Assembly: GCA_965224105.1 (NCBI GenBank)
Contig: CBDCYH010000001.1
Coordinates: 62,001-126,000 of the forward strand
DNA: 64,000 nt
DNA from: CBDCYH01 sp965224105
Lineage (GTDB): Bacteria > Bacteroidota > Rhodothermia > Rhodothermales > JABDKH01
Reading direction: 5' to 3'
The position numbers and the translations under genes are program-made. Below are positions 27,111-36,275 of this stretch, one piece after another. The notes under the pieces are model-generated. The model was given only the letters and a program-made list of their open reading frames with translations. It searched no databases and was not told the DNA's origin. Every line of letters begins with the position of its first letter. The first letter of the stretch is position 1.

Positions 27111-28361
27111 TTATTCAATTCCCACTTCTTTTGGTATACAAATATAGGACTTGATTTCGAAGGTGGTTAGGGCTTGGAGAGTAGTATTTTGGACGGTGTC
27201 TTCGAGTCGGGAAGTGGTGTCTCCGTCCCACAGAAGGATTGGAGTATCATCCGCGTGATATGCGCTTCTGGATGTTGTGCGTTCACCGAAGTAAAGTGGC
27301 AGCGCTTCGTCAGAGAATCCGGTGGAGTGGAGCCATTGTCGGGTTGCCTCCTTCGCGTGGTTGGAGAACGACTCTTTTTCCCCTGTCGTTTCGACGGTTC
27401 TGAACAGGTCCCGATTTATAAATCGTCTGCAGAGGTCGGCCAGGATTTCATCAGCACATCGGGACCAGGATTTCAGTGAGTACAGAATATCCGAATCGTC
27501 TAGCGATGTGAATCGATCAGCGACCTCTTCGTTTTCCATGTCGAGCCGAGATGGATCGGCTTCGAGGAAGAACAGGAGATCGGGAGAGGTGGCGTGACCA
27601 AGATCAAGCCCCGACTGGAGGATGAGCCGCGCCCGTCTAAAAATACTGCTCAACAGGAAATCGCCAGCGAGAACAGCCTTGTGCAGGTAGACCTGCCAGT
27701 ACATCAGTCGCCGCGCAAGCAAAAAGTTTTCGATCGGATATTGACTCTTTTTTTGGAACGCGACAACACCGTCTGGCTGGTTGATCGTAGGTCTCACAAG
27801 AACAGTATCCAGGAGGCGCGAAACACCCACGGTTCCTTCGGCAACTCCCGTGTAATAGGAGTCGCGGGATAGATAGTCGAGGCGGTCCATGTCGAGCTGG
27901 CTCGACACCAGCTCATTAAAAAATGGTCGGTAGTAGCTGTTGTCAAAAATTTTTAGCGTGAGATCAAGGCTCCCGCCGAGTCGGATGTCCAATTTCGTTA
28001 TCAGGATTCGGCTCATGTCTTCGTGCTGGAATCCGTCGATCAAGACCGGTTCGAGTGTGTGTGAAAACGGGCCGTGGCCGAGATCGTGCAGGAGGGCTGC
28101 CGCGCAGGCAGCGGTCCGCTCTTTTTTCGAGACCGATGTGCCGTGCCGCTCGATTGACGTCAGGGCCCTGTTCATCAACGACATTGCTCCTAGTGCATGG
28201 CCGAACCGGGAGTGTTCCGCACCTGGAAAAACCAGATGGCCGATGCCCAGCTGCCTGATTCTGCGCAGTCGTTGGACCTCCGGTTGTTGAATCAAATTCA
28301 ACAGGATCGGATCGTCGACCACGATTGACCCATGGACCGGATCCGTGAACGTCCTGCTCAT
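27111..28361 (-). CDS. HD-domain phosphohydrolase (SAMHD1/dGTPase-like)
   Basis: 416 residues. The HD metal site is intact: HSRFGHALGAM (H50, H55) then LLHDLGHGPFSHTLE (H92-D93, H96), and a later Asp in SQLDMDRLDYLSRDSYYTG. This order and the DRLDYLxRDSxxTG motif are typical of the SAMHD1-like/YdhJ dNTP hydrolase branch. Substrate (dNTP or other nucleotide) is not certain. It overlaps the acyltransferase gene by 4 nt and ends just before the SDR gene, inside the minus-strand directon. A role in nucleotide homeostasis is the plain reading; phage defence roles exist for relatives but nothing in the context supports it. Confidence 0.82.
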   Translation of the reverse strand: MSRTFTDPVHGSIVVDDPILLNLIQQPEVQRLRRIRQLGIGHLVFPGAEHSRFGHALGAMSLMNRALTSIERHGTSVSKKERTAACAAALLHDLGHGPFSHTLEPVLIDGFQHEDMSRILITKLDIRLGGSLDLTLKIFDNSYYRPFFNELVSSQLDMDRLDYLSRDSYYTGVAEGTVGVSRLLDTVLVRPTINQPDGVVAFQKKSQYPIENFLLARRLMYWQVYLHKAVLAGDFLLSSIFRRARLILQSGLDLGHATSPDLLFFLEADPSRLDMENEEVADRFTSLDDSDILYSLKSWSRCADEILADLCRRFINRDLFRTVETTGEKESFSNHAKEATRQWLHSTGFSDEALPLYFGERTTSRSAYHADDTPILLWDGDTTSRLEDTVQNTTLQALTTFEIKSYICIPKEVGIE

Positions 28362-28957
28362 GTTATTGCGGGCGCGGTTTTGGCCGGATGTTTTCCCGTA
28401 ACACCATTGTAGAATTCCTGAATCTGGAGGAGGTCACTCCCAATGTTTCCTGTAGGCCAAATCGCAGGGCCAAATCCAACTACCTTGCGGCCGTAGTCGA
28501 GAAAACCGAGCGCGATTGGCACCTGTGCCTCGTTGGCAATGTGATAAAAACCAGTTTTCCATTTTTGCACGCGCTTCCGCGTTCCTTCGGGAGTAATCGC
28601 TACGATTAGGTTTTCGCGTTTGTTGAATTCATCGACGACGGTATTCACGAAGCCCCTGGATTTTTCTCTATCCAGTGGGATGCCTCCGGCCCACCTCATG
28701 AATGCCCCCATTGGCCACCGAAACAGTGTGTGCTTCCCGACGAATTTTGCATCCATGCTGTAGACCCATGCTACGGCTAAACCGATTACGAAATCCCAGT
28801 TGGAAGTATGGGGGGCTGCCACGATGACGAATTTTTTCTCGTCGGGTGGTACACCATCAATTTTCCAACCCAGAACCCTCAGGACAAGCGACCCAACTTG
28901 GGGAAGGAGCCAAAGTCGGCGTTTAGGGACATTGTCACCAATCGATGGAATTCCCAA
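28358..28957 (-). CDS. Lysophospholipid acyltransferase-like protein (PlsC fold)
   Basis: 199 residues. The glycerophosphate acyltransferase motifs are visible: APHTSNWDFV (motif I, HxxxxD), GGIPLDREKS (motif II/III region) and VAITPEGTRKRVQKW (motif III, EGTR). One hydrophobic segment precedes motif I. The enzyme would acylate a lyso-lipid at the cytoplasmic face. It is shorter than standard PlsC (about 240), and motif I has Thr-Ser-Asn in place of the usual NHxxxxD spacing. It lies between an HD hydrolase and a lipase-like gene, with overlap or a 12-nt gap. Confidence 0.8.
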   Translation of the reverse strand: MGIPSIGDNVPKRRLWLLPQVGSLVLRVLGWKIDGVPPDEKKFVIVAAPHTSNWDFVIGLAVAWVYSMDAKFVGKHTLFRWPMGAFMRWAGGIPLDREKSRGFVNTVVDEFNKRENLIVAITPEGTRKRVQKWKTGFYHIANEAQVPIALGFLDYGRKVVGFGPAIWPTGNIGSDLLQIQEFYNGVTGKHPAKTAPAIT

Positions 28958-28969
28958 GCCAGCGGACCT

Positions 28970-29872
28970 CTAGAAGTTATTCTCTACAAGCAGGGAGGCA
29001 AGATCAGACATTAGCTCTCGATAATCAAAGTTTGATGACCCGATGAACGGGACGCCGATTTGTTGTGCGTGGTCCGCATCCACCGTCTTAATGAATTGGC
29101 CCCAGTGTGCGCTTTCAACGGAGACCATTCCATCATTTGGTCCTTCCTGCTCGAAGATTACGCTGTTGAATATCCGCAGGAAGGGATTTATCGCCACCTC
29201 AGTTCCTTTGCCTGCTCGGCCAGCAATAGACCAGTACCTAATGTTGCCCGAGTTTTCCACTTGTCGATTGAATACGTTGCCAACGTACTCCGGGGTTAGC
29301 TGCGAGATTGCTCGTTTGAAGTCCGCGGTGCCGTCTTCGACCGCGTAGGTCCCTATCCAGTTCGCAAATTCGGTGAGCCACATCCTAATCTTCTCCGGCT
29401 GAGACAATACGTATCCTGCCAGGGATGAACCGTGGTGTGGAGTTGAGATCGTTATTAGTGAGGCGACTTTGGGTCCAAAGTCGAGTTTGTCAATTAGATA
29501 CCGAGCGTCCAGTCCACCCATGCTGTGAGCGATCAGGTTTACTTTTTCCGCCTTCGTTTCCTGAAGGACATGGATTATTCTCTCTTCCCACAGCGTGCAC
29601 CGGCTTTCGATGGTATTGTAGGGAGCGACATTCGGCGCATATGCCCGGACACCCATAGCGCGCAGGTGCTCCGCAGCGAGGTAGAGGTGCCCCCCTCGTC
29701 TGATCCCGGCGATCATCCCCAGACCGTGCATGAGTACCACCGGATACCGGACCGGAATGATCGGGGGTAACGGGTGTGGTTCAAGCTGCGCTAACCGTTT
29801 TAGTGCTGTCTCTGTAAACTTGGCCAATGCGGTTCTACAGTATCTTTTGGATGCCGACGATAGCCGCGGCAC
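28970..29872 (-). CDS. Alpha/beta-hydrolase, lipase-like
   Basis: 300 residues from GTG 29872, which overlaps the next gene's end by 38 nt; TTG 29827 (L16) would avoid most of that overlap, so the start is open. The oxyanion/strand motif PVVLMHGLGMIAG, the nucleophile elbow AHSMGGLDARYL (GxSxG), and later Asp (NDGMVSVESAHWG) and His (DADHAQQIG) positions fit a class-2-type triacylglycerol lipase or thioesterase. No signal peptide is seen. Location between PlsC-like and polyprenol/diacylglycerol kinase genes suggests lipid turnover. Exact substrate unknown. Confidence 0.8.
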   Translation of the reverse strand: MPRLSSASKRYCRTALAKFTETALKRLAQLEPHPLPPIIPVRYPVVLMHGLGMIAGIRRGGHLYLAAEHLRAMGVRAYAPNVAPYNTIESRCTLWEERIIHVLQETKAEKVNLIAHSMGGLDARYLIDKLDFGPKVASLITISTPHHGSSLAGYVLSQPEKIRMWLTEFANWIGTYAVEDGTADFKRAISQLTPEYVGNVFNRQVENSGNIRYWSIAGRAGKGTEVAINPFLRIFNSVIFEQEGPNDGMVSVESAHWGQFIKTVDADHAQQIGVPFIGSSNFDYRELMSDLASLLVENNF

Positions 29873-30452
29873 ATAGTATGGGAACGATGAGATTGTCCCA
29901 TTTGTCGCTCGAGACGGCTTCTGCTACACTGCCTACTGTCACGGCTACCACGAGTGGAAGAAGTTGCGGTTCCTCAAATAACAAAGCCACCGGAATGGCA
30001 GCAAGGCAAAAGGCTGCCGATCCTTCGAGCGTTTTTGAACGTTCACCAAACACTTTCGTTTTGCCGAAGGTTCGCCCCACCAGAGCAGCAAGCGCATCAC
30101 CTATTACAAAAATAGAAAAGGCGGCGACCGCTACAGGCAGAGGAAAGAGTAGTAGCAGCAGAGCGAAGGAGAGAAGTATAACTGTCGCACCGTTTAATCG
30201 GATCTTGCCAGGCTTGCGAGCTTCTGATCCTCGCATCAACGACCCAGCAAGACGCTGGACCAGTCCTTCTATCGCGGGGTACAACGAGCGAAGGATGTCA
30301 AGTAGCAGGCCGGCGGCTGCCATGACGCCCACCACAAGGAGCGTGTTACTCTTCCCGATGCGTAACGCTGCAATCGGGAGCACCAGGAGCCCCAGATGTA
30401 TTGCTTTACGCACATACTCGGATTGGATGGAAATCTGTCGGAGGTTGTCCAC
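29835..30452 (-). CDS. Diacylglycerol/polyprenol kinase-family membrane protein
   Basis: 205 residues with about six membrane helices. The family pattern is present: RKAIHLGLLVLPI (first helix with the RKxxH motif), DILRSLYPAI, FVIGDALAALVGRTFGKTKVFGERSKTLEGSAAF. The GDALA...G(K/R)...KTLEGS signature is shared with dolichol/phytol kinases and CTP-dependent lipid kinases. It would phosphorylate a lipid alcohol or diacylglycerol with CTP at the membrane. It is the first gene of the ten-gene minus-strand directon that ends with the kynurenine genes. Confidence 0.85.
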   Translation of the reverse strand: MDNLRQISIQSEYVRKAIHLGLLVLPIAALRIGKSNTLLVVGVMAAAGLLLDILRSLYPAIEGLVQRLAGSLMRGSEARKPGKIRLNGATVILLSFALLLLLFPLPVAVAAFSIFVIGDALAALVGRTFGKTKVFGERSKTLEGSAAFCLAAIPVALLFEEPQLLPLVVAVTVGSVAEAVSSDKWDNLIVPILCAAAIVGIQKIL

Positions 30453-30517
30453 GATCGATCTTGATGATTCCTATCTTGGCGACGAGGCATAGTTTACGAA
30501 TTTGAACCTGAATCTGA

Positions 30518-30874
30518 ATGACCCTGGATAAACTCTGCGACCTGTGCGAGGCTTTGAGCGGGACCGAGAAGGACTTTCCATTTGATGACGAGATCCTGGC
30601 ATTTCGGGTAGGTGGAAAAATATATGCACTTGTGAACATCACCGAGCATCCGCCGCGCGTCAACCTGAAGTGTGATCCTGAATATGCCATCGAGCTGCGG
30701 GAGGAGTACGAGGGCGTGAGACCCGGGTATCACATGAATAAGAAACACTGGAACACGGTGCATCTGGCCGAAGACGTTCCGTCCAAACTGATGGGTGAGC
30801 TCGTCCGCCATTCCTACCAACTGGTTTTCGACAAGCTTCCTGCGGCCGTACGGGAAGGCCTGGCTAATGAATGA
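30518..30874 (+). CDS. MmcQ/YjbR-family protein
   Basis: 118 residues of the MmcQ/YjbR (CyaY-like fold) family. The conserved sequence FDDEILAFRVGGKIYALVNI, then PPRVNLKCDPEYAIELREEY, and the C-terminal MNKKHWNTVHL are diagnostic (N/KHWNTV). Members are described as DNA-binding-like, but function is not established. ATG 30518 starts 65 nt from the divergent lipid kinase gene. The last codon overlaps the RluA start (ATGA). Confidence 0.88.
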   Translation: MTLDKLCDLCEALSGTEKDFPFDDEILAFRVGGKIYALVNITEHPPRVNLKCDPEYAIELREEYEGVRPGYHMNKKHWNTVHLAEDVPSKLMGELVRHSYQLVFDKLPAAVREGLANE

Positions 30875-31572
30875 TTGACGTCATCTTTCAAGACAACCAC
30901 GTGATTGTCGTAAACAAGCCGGCGGGCATGCTTACTCAAGGGGATAGTACGAGCAGACCAGACCTCTTGTCGGAGGTCAAGGCGTACATAAAACGCAAAT
31001 ACAACAAACCGGGTAAAGTATTTGCCGGACTTGTTCATCGTTTGGACAAACCGGTCTCAGGCGTTATTGTGTTTGCGCGGACTAGCAAGGCAGCGGCGCG
31101 GTTGAGTAAAGCGTTTCGTGAACGGGGGGTCGAAAAAGTTTACGTCGCGGCGGTGGAAGGGAGGTGTGTAGGATCTGGGAGGTTGGAAAACTATCTCCGG
31201 AGGAAAGATTCCCAATCGGTGATAGTTAAACGCGACGAACAGGGTGCAAAACGAGCGATACTTCATTGGGAAACGCATCGCATTCTCGGCCAGTGCTCCT
31301 ACCTGGCGATTCGGCCAATCACCGGGCGACACCATCAAATAAGAGCACAGCTGTCAAAGATTGAACACCCGATCGTTGGCGACACGCAATATGGATCGGG
31401 AAGAAAACTCCCGGGAGGGAATATCGCTTTGCACAGCACCATCCTTCGGTTTCCGCATCCGACTCTTCCCACAGAAATCACTGTCTCGTGCCCGCCCCCG
31501 AACTATCAAGGCGTCGAATGGGAAGAAATGGCTTCTGAAATGATAGCCAGCTATTCGGTTGGAACGGAGTAG
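30871..31572 (+). CDS. RluA-family pseudouridine synthase
   Basis: 233 residues. The catalytic motif HRLDKPVSGVIVFARTSKAA carries Asp59. An N-terminal VIVVNKPAGMLTQGD and the RPITGRHHQIRAQL motif also match RluA/RluC/RluD. There is no S4 RNA-binding domain before it, so it is the short form that acts on 23S rRNA or tRNA; the target cannot be told. It overlaps the previous gene by 4 nt. Its last 22 nt overlap the convergent 97-residue ORF. Confidence 0.9.
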   Translation: MIDVIFQDNHVIVVNKPAGMLTQGDSTSRPDLLSEVKAYIKRKYNKPGKVFAGLVHRLDKPVSGVIVFARTSKAAARLSKAFRERGVEKVYVAAVEGRCVGSGRLENYLRRKDSQSVIVKRDEQGAKRAILHWETHRILGQCSYLAIRPITGRHHQIRAQLSKIEHPIVGDTQYGSGRKLPGGNIALHSTILRFPHPTLPTEITVSCPPPNYQGVEWEEMASEMIASYSVGTE

Positions 31573-31844
31573 CCCTTTGCGTCCAAAGCCGCTGCGGGTT
31601 TTGGCAGAACGCAGACCCTATCTCCTCGGAATGGATCGACCGCAATCGGGATATGGTTGTAGGTCTCGAACACTCCGCGTCCGCGGACATTCCTGACGGC
31701 AATTTCCTGGCACAGCGCTTCGTAGGCATCCGGACCCACCATGATGAAGCCGACGGCAGCATCGGATTCCGCGAGTGCAGCAATGGATTGGTCAACGAAC
31801 TCAAGGATTTCGCCTGACCGCGGGGATGCCTCCAGAATAGTCAC
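31551..31844 (-). CDS. Small protein of unknown function, coupled to an ABC ATPase
   Basis: 97 residues, starting at an ATG that overlaps the stop of the upstream ABC ATPase by 4 nt. I do not recognise the family. Visible are an N-terminal amphipathic helix (LEFVDQSIAALAESDA), the segment VGFIMVGPDAYEALCQEI, and ETYNHIPIAVDPFRGDRVCVLP. There is no signal peptide, membrane helix or Cys pair. The pattern of strand, helix and 'IPIAVDPFRGDRVCVLP' is reminiscent of phage coat C-termini, but that is a weak look-alike and no phage genes are near. Tight coupling suggests it works with the transporter. Its tail overlaps rluA by 22 nt on the other strand. Confidence 0.6.
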   Translation of the reverse strand: MTILEASPRSGEILEFVDQSIAALAESDAAVGFIMVGPDAYEALCQEIAVRNVRGRGVFETYNHIPIAVDPFRGDRVCVLPKPAAALDAKGYSVPTE

Positions 31845-32590
31845 GATGGCGTAGGATTCTCGCGCGGGGAATTTTGTCCTGCCATTTCGATAGCCAGGAA
31901 GTACTGCTGCAAGTCTTTAAACGTTGCTTCAGAAGTAGGCATGTCTCGAACGATTTTGCCAAGTTCAAGGATGGCGACCCGACTGCAGATATCTGAAACG
32001 TGCAGCAAGTCATGACTGGATACAATGACGGTCGTCCCGTGCTCGGTGTTAAGTGAGCGAACGAGCTCCTTGAGTCGGATTTGAGATCCGGGATCCAGGT
32101 TAGCGAAAGGTTCGTCCATGATGAGGAGTCTTGGATGGACAAACATTGCGGCTATCAATCCAATCTTTTTTGCGTTCCCCTTCGAGAGTTCGCGAATCAT
32201 CTTCTTAGTGTTCCCGAACAGCTCGTGGGAGTAGAATGGTTGATAGGGGAAGAGACGCTTGGGTACCTCTTCGGTGGGAAGCATGTAAACATCCGCTATG
32301 AAATCGAAGAACTCGTCTGGAGTAAGGTAATCCAGCAAGAAACCTTCATCGAGATACGATCCGGTTGATGCTTTCCACTCGGAAGAGCTTGCCACGTCCC
32401 GACCGTTGATTTTTGCGGTGCCATAATCAGGGCGGATGAGATCGAGGACCATTCGCAGAAGTGTTGTTTTGCCGGCACCGTTGCTTCCGACAAGACCGAA
32501 AGTTTCCCCTGCCTGGATGGCCAGATGTGGGATGTCGACGGCAGTCTTGTCACCGAATTGCTTTACCAGGTTGGATAGTTCAATAGTCAT
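31841..32590 (-). CDS. ABC transporter ATP-binding protein
   Basis: 249 residues. Walker A (LVGSNGAGKTTLLR), signature REXSKGNAKK in the form RELSKGNAKKIGL, Walker B (LLIMDEPFANLDP) and a switch His (VSSHDLLH) are present. The signature lacks the usual LSGGQ Gly-Gly (LSKGN), which is seen in this Bacteroidota class of DUF5687 partners. It overlaps the permease gene by 11 nt upstream. The pair is probably an exporter or remodelling transporter; substrate unknown. Confidence 0.92.
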   Translation of the reverse strand: MTIELSNLVKQFGDKTAVDIPHLAIQAGETFGLVGSNGAGKTTLLRMVLDLIRPDYGTAKINGRDVASSSEWKASTGSYLDEGFLLDYLTPDEFFDFIADVYMLPTEEVPKRLFPYQPFYSHELFGNTKKMIRELSKGNAKKIGLIAAMFVHPRLLIMDEPFANLDPGSQIRLKELVRSLNTEHGTTVIVSSHDLLHVSDICSRVAILELGKIVRDMPTSEATFKDLQQYFLAIEMAGQNSPRENPTPS

Positions 32591-34097
32591 ATCTGCGGAA
32601 ACCTGTTGCCATTGCGTATTTGTGTTCTTGCAGCCTTTGCGAGATCAATTCAATCCAGAATCTGCTGGTTAGGATAGCAATCACGCCGGTGGCGGCGATG
32701 AAAATTATTGCACCGAGCGGATGATCTTTGAGAAAGTACAGGACCAGCAGTGGAGGCGCCGTAGTGGGTATAATCCAAAACCAGTGCAGAATGGAGAACC
32801 CTTCGTAGTTAAAGAATCCGCCACTTCTACTTAAGTCGATGCGTCGCCTATTATTGGTAGCAAGGACTAGAATCACGAGGCTCGTAACACCTGCGTTGTA
32901 TCCAAGGAAGGCAACGTGCAGTAATAGCAGGTCTGGTCGAGCGACAAGGAAGACCGGCATGCTTATCACAAACAAAATGAGGCATGAGGCCTGCAGGAGG
33001 AGGAGCTTCGACCTCACAATTTTTCTAAACGGTACATCGCGGGCGATGTATCCATCAAAGAAAGCACTCTCCCACGAAAACATCAGCTGGCCGTAGTTCA
33101 ATAAGAATCCGCCAGAAGCAAACAACCCCACAATTGCTCCAAAGAACAAGCCCCCGTAGGCTCGCGGATTCAGAAGGAGGACGAGAATGTAAGCTGAGGA
33201 AAAAAGTAGGGAAAGTCCGAGGTAGTGCCGTGGTCGCTTGTTGCGCCAGATGAGTTTAACCTCCAGCGCAAGGAGTCTGCCTTGCAGCGAGCTTTGATCC
33301 AACCAACTGAACGACCCCATATGTCGATCCTGCTCCACGTCCGCAGTCATCGACTGAAATTTCTTTTCCATCTCTTTGAAGGAGGCGAGATAGACTACGA
33401 ACGTGATCAGGGCTGCGCCGAAGGGAATCAACCAGTTGCCAGCAAGGGCAGAGTCAAAAACACTGCGCGAAATATCATTCACTAGATACGCACCCGATGC
33501 CTGGTCCAATCCCATGATGATCCAGCCACCTGCCAGTAAAACGATGAACAACCAACTCCTCTCTGTAAAAATTACCCGTAAGTAGTTATTGAGATAGGTA
33601 AGCATCAACAGGCTTGCGACAACGGTGAGGAGCCAACAAATTGCTCCGGCATCCGAGTAGTAGGACCACACGAACCTGTACCAGAAGGGAGCAAAGAAGA
33701 CTAGCGGCAAATAATTGTGCAGAGAAATGCTTGATGCCAGCTGATAGAAGTGAATTAGTGAATGACGCTTTACCGGCAACAGCAAGTATGCCGAAGGTCT
33801 GAATTTCGAAGCCTTCTGAAAAAGGAAGCGCAGACCGAAAAGCGCGAAGAGTAATCCAATCAGGTAATCATTGATTAGGGCCACCGGCAGACCAACGCCC
33901 AGCAGGCGGAAGACGATGCCTCCGAAAGACCAGCCGAGGATTGCCAGCGTGAACGAGAAGTAGGTGATTATCGCGCAGGCTGCAATCCAGACGAATAGAT
34001 TGCGGGTTTCCAACATCGTCCGCAGAACGGCCCGGATGTGGTTCCTGGCAAGGAGTCGATATGTCGTGAAAGTTCCTAAAATCATTGGAGTTGCCAC
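32580..34097 (-). CDS. DUF5687-family ABC permease
   Basis: 505 residues with about eleven or twelve hydrophobic helices, two of which are flanked by charged loops (DYLIGLLFALFGLRFLFQKASK, FQSMTADVEQDRHMGSFSW). The composition and neighbouring ATPase match DUF5687, a membrane component of ABC transporters mainly found in Bacteroidota-like bacteria. It has no recognisable substrate-binding domain. The stop overlaps the ATPase start by 11 nt. The start is 6 nt after the RNase R stop, so all belong to one transcription unit. Confidence 0.8.
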   Translation of the reverse strand: MATPMILGTFTTYRLLARNHIRAVLRTMLETRNLFVWIAACAIITYFSFTLAILGWSFGGIVFRLLGVGLPVALINDYLIGLLFALFGLRFLFQKASKFRPSAYLLLPVKRHSLIHFYQLASSISLHNYLPLVFFAPFWYRFVWSYYSDAGAICWLLTVVASLLMLTYLNNYLRVIFTERSWLFIVLLAGGWIIMGLDQASGAYLVNDISRSVFDSALAGNWLIPFGAALITFVVYLASFKEMEKKFQSMTADVEQDRHMGSFSWLDQSSLQGRLLALEVKLIWRNKRPRHYLGLSLLFSSAYILVLLLNPRAYGGLFFGAIVGLFASGGFLLNYGQLMFSWESAFFDGYIARDVPFRKIVRSKLLLLQASCLILFVISMPVFLVARPDLLLLHVAFLGYNAGVTSLVILVLATNNRRRIDLSRSGGFFNYEGFSILHWFWIIPTTAPPLLVLYFLKDHPLGAIIFIAATGVIAILTSRFWIELISQRLQEHKYAMATGFRRYDY

Positions 34098-34103
34098 GTC
34101 CAG

Positions 34104-36275
34104 TTATCGGCTGGAATCCTGAATAATATCGTCCTCGGCCAAAAACAGGTCGATTTCACGAGATTCCGTGTCCACCCGGACAACCGTCACGTTCACCTGG
34201 TCACCTGAGCTGAAGGTTCGGCCGGATTGGGTCCCCACCAGGCGATAATTTTGCTCGTCCAGACGATAATGGTCGTCCAGATCCCTCAGCGCGATCATTC
34301 CATCGACGAGCACCTCCGTTAGATTCACGAAAATGCCAAATTTAGTAACTCCGGTGACGACGCCGTCAAACGTATCTCCCAAATGCTTCGTCATGAAGAC
34401 CGCCTGCTTGTAGCGGACGGACTCTCGCTCAGCCTCGGTAGCTGCCTTTTCTTTTGCTGACGAATGCTCGCAAATGCTCTCAAGGTCTTCGACCCGCGGA
34501 TTGCTTTGTCCTGCTGCGTACCGCTTGAGGAGCCTATGGACCAGAAGATCGGGATACCTTCTTATCGGCGAAGTGAAGTGTGTGTAATGCTGAAATCCCA
34601 ACCCAAAATGTCCAAGGTTTTCCGTTGTATATCTAGCCTTTGCCATTGCCCGCAGCGCTGCGTCAACAACGACCGTTTTATATCGCTTGTCTCCGACTGA
34701 TCTGATTAGTCCTGCAAAGTCTTGGGACTTCACCTTGCTGCCCGACAACTTTAGAGAGTGTCCAAACGGACGTACAAAATTTGCCAATGTCTCCAACCGT
34801 TCAAAATCTGGCTGTTCATGCACACGAAACACGAACGGCCGGGGAGGGGATTGGCGCGAAATAAATTTTGCTACTTCTTTGTTGGCAAGCAGCATGAACT
34901 CTTCGACGAGACGATGCGCATCCAATCGTTCTTTTCTTCGGATTCTTATGGGATCGCCATCGGGATTTAGATCAACTTCAATTTCCGGCAAATCAAAATC
35001 TATCGATCCTTCTTTCTCTCGAATAGATCTTAGTTGCCTGGCGATTTCGTTTGCTCGCACAACATCCGATTGAATATCGTTTTCGATGTCTGGCAGGATT
35101 TGTCCGTCCAAGATCTCCTGTGCTTGCTCATATGTGAGTCGAGCGGAAGATCGGATCAGCGTTTCGGCCAACTCGAAATTAACGACGTTCATTTCTTTGT
35201 CCAGCTCGAGGATGCACGAGAAGGCAAGCTTGTCCTCGTGGGGGTTGTGCGAGCAAAGGTCATTGGATAGCCTTTCCGGGAGCATCGGGATTACCCGATC
35301 AACCAGGTACACACTCGTTCCTCGATCGGCTGCCTCTATGTCAATGGGTGAGCCTTCAATAACGTAGGATGAGACGTCGGCGATGTGCACGCCGATTTGA
35401 AAGTTTCCGTTGTGGAGGTTTGCTATGTGAATCGCATCGTCAAAATCTTCAGCGTCGACAGGATCTATCGTGAAGATGGTTTTGTCCTTGAGATCAAGCC
35501 TTTTCTCATGACCGGGTAACGCTACTATTTTTTCAGCGGCAGAGAGGACATCTGGTGGGAAAGATGATGCTACACCTACGTTTCGGACAATTGACAAGAG
35601 CTCGGCATTGTGGGATCCAGCCCTGCCAAGGACTTCTTTTACTCTGCCTGAAGGGTCGGCGTGTTCATTTTCGAATGCATCTATCGACACCAAAACCTTG
35701 TCTCCAGTTTTTGCTCGGCCAACATCAGCAGGGTGGACAAAGATGCGTCTTGTGATCCGATAGTCGTCCGGCCTGACCCATGCTCCGTTCTTTCCGACAT
35801 TGATGGTGCCAACAGTCTCTTCGATCTCGCGATCCAGGACCTTCAATCGAAGCGCTTCTTTCAGGTTGTTGTTAGATGCAGGCTTGGACTTGAGGATGTG
35901 AACGGTATCGCCATGAAGCGCAACACCGAGATTCTTTTTATGGACGAAGAATTCCTCGCCGTCTTCAAGTCTAATAAATCCGTTTCCCTTCCGATTTACA
36001 GCGAGGACTCCGGAAAGGGATTTCATTTCTTTTGTGATTTTGGAGATACGTTTGTGAAGGTGTGCAATGCGACCGCCCTTCTTTACTTCTACAAGACCGC
36101 TGGCTTTCAACGTCGTCACGGTGCTCATGAATTGGTTAAAATTCTCTCTACCGTCAATGCCAAGATTCTTGGCAATCTCTTTTGGTCGAAAGTCCTTCTT
36201 CCCGTTGTTGCGCAGGAATTCAAGAATTGCCGTGTCGACAGGTCGTGTAGAATCAGCCCGACTATTTTTTGCCAT
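34104..36275 (-). CDS. rnr: Ribonuclease R
   Basis: 723 residues. An N-terminal winged-helix (about 10-75), two cold-shock-type OB domains (about 75-250), the RNB catalytic domain starting near 260 with IDPVDAEDFDDAIHI (four Asp metal ligands), FSCILELD and HFTSPIRRYPDLLVHR (RNB Arg/Tyr motif), and a C-terminal S1 domain (GDTFDGVVTGVTKFGIFVNL) near 630-705. RNase R is a 3'-5' hydrolytic exoribonuclease that works on structured RNA and on damaged rRNA, tRNA and mRNA. It overlaps tamB by 14 nt. It lacks the basic C-terminal tail of some homologues. Confidence 0.95.
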   Translation of the reverse strand: MAKNSRADSTRPVDTAILEFLRNNGKKDFRPKEIAKNLGIDGRENFNQFMSTVTTLKASGLVEVKKGGRIAHLHKRISKITKEMKSLSGVLAVNRKGNGFIRLEDGEEFFVHKKNLGVALHGDTVHILKSKPASNNNLKEALRLKVLDREIEETVGTINVGKNGAWVRPDDYRITRRIFVHPADVGRAKTGDKVLVSIDAFENEHADPSGRVKEVLGRAGSHNAELLSIVRNVGVASSFPPDVLSAAEKIVALPGHEKRLDLKDKTIFTIDPVDAEDFDDAIHIANLHNGNFQIGVHIADVSSYVIEGSPIDIEAADRGTSVYLVDRVIPMLPERLSNDLCSHNPHEDKLAFSCILELDKEMNVVNFELAETLIRSSARLTYEQAQEILDGQILPDIENDIQSDVVRANEIARQLRSIREKEGSIDFDLPEIEVDLNPDGDPIRIRRKERLDAHRLVEEFMLLANKEVAKFISRQSPPRPFVFRVHEQPDFERLETLANFVRPFGHSLKLSGSKVKSQDFAGLIRSVGDKRYKTVVVDAALRAMAKARYTTENLGHFGLGFQHYTHFTSPIRRYPDLLVHRLLKRYAAGQSNPRVEDLESICEHSSAKEKAATEAERESVRYKQAVFMTKHLGDTFDGVVTGVTKFGIFVNLTEVLVDGMIALRDLDDHYRLDEQNYRLVGTQSGRTFSSGDQVNVTVVRVDTESREIDLFLAEDDIIQDSSR

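Noticed and set aside
28358..28957. HD hydrolase and acyltransferase genes as a defence island
   Set aside because: No nuclease, reverse transcriptase, toxin or sensor gene is nearby; the genes sit in a metabolic directon.
29827..30492. 221-residue plus-strand ORF
   Set aside because: Antisense shadow of the lipid kinase gene; low-complexity Ala/Thr/Ser/Arg content.
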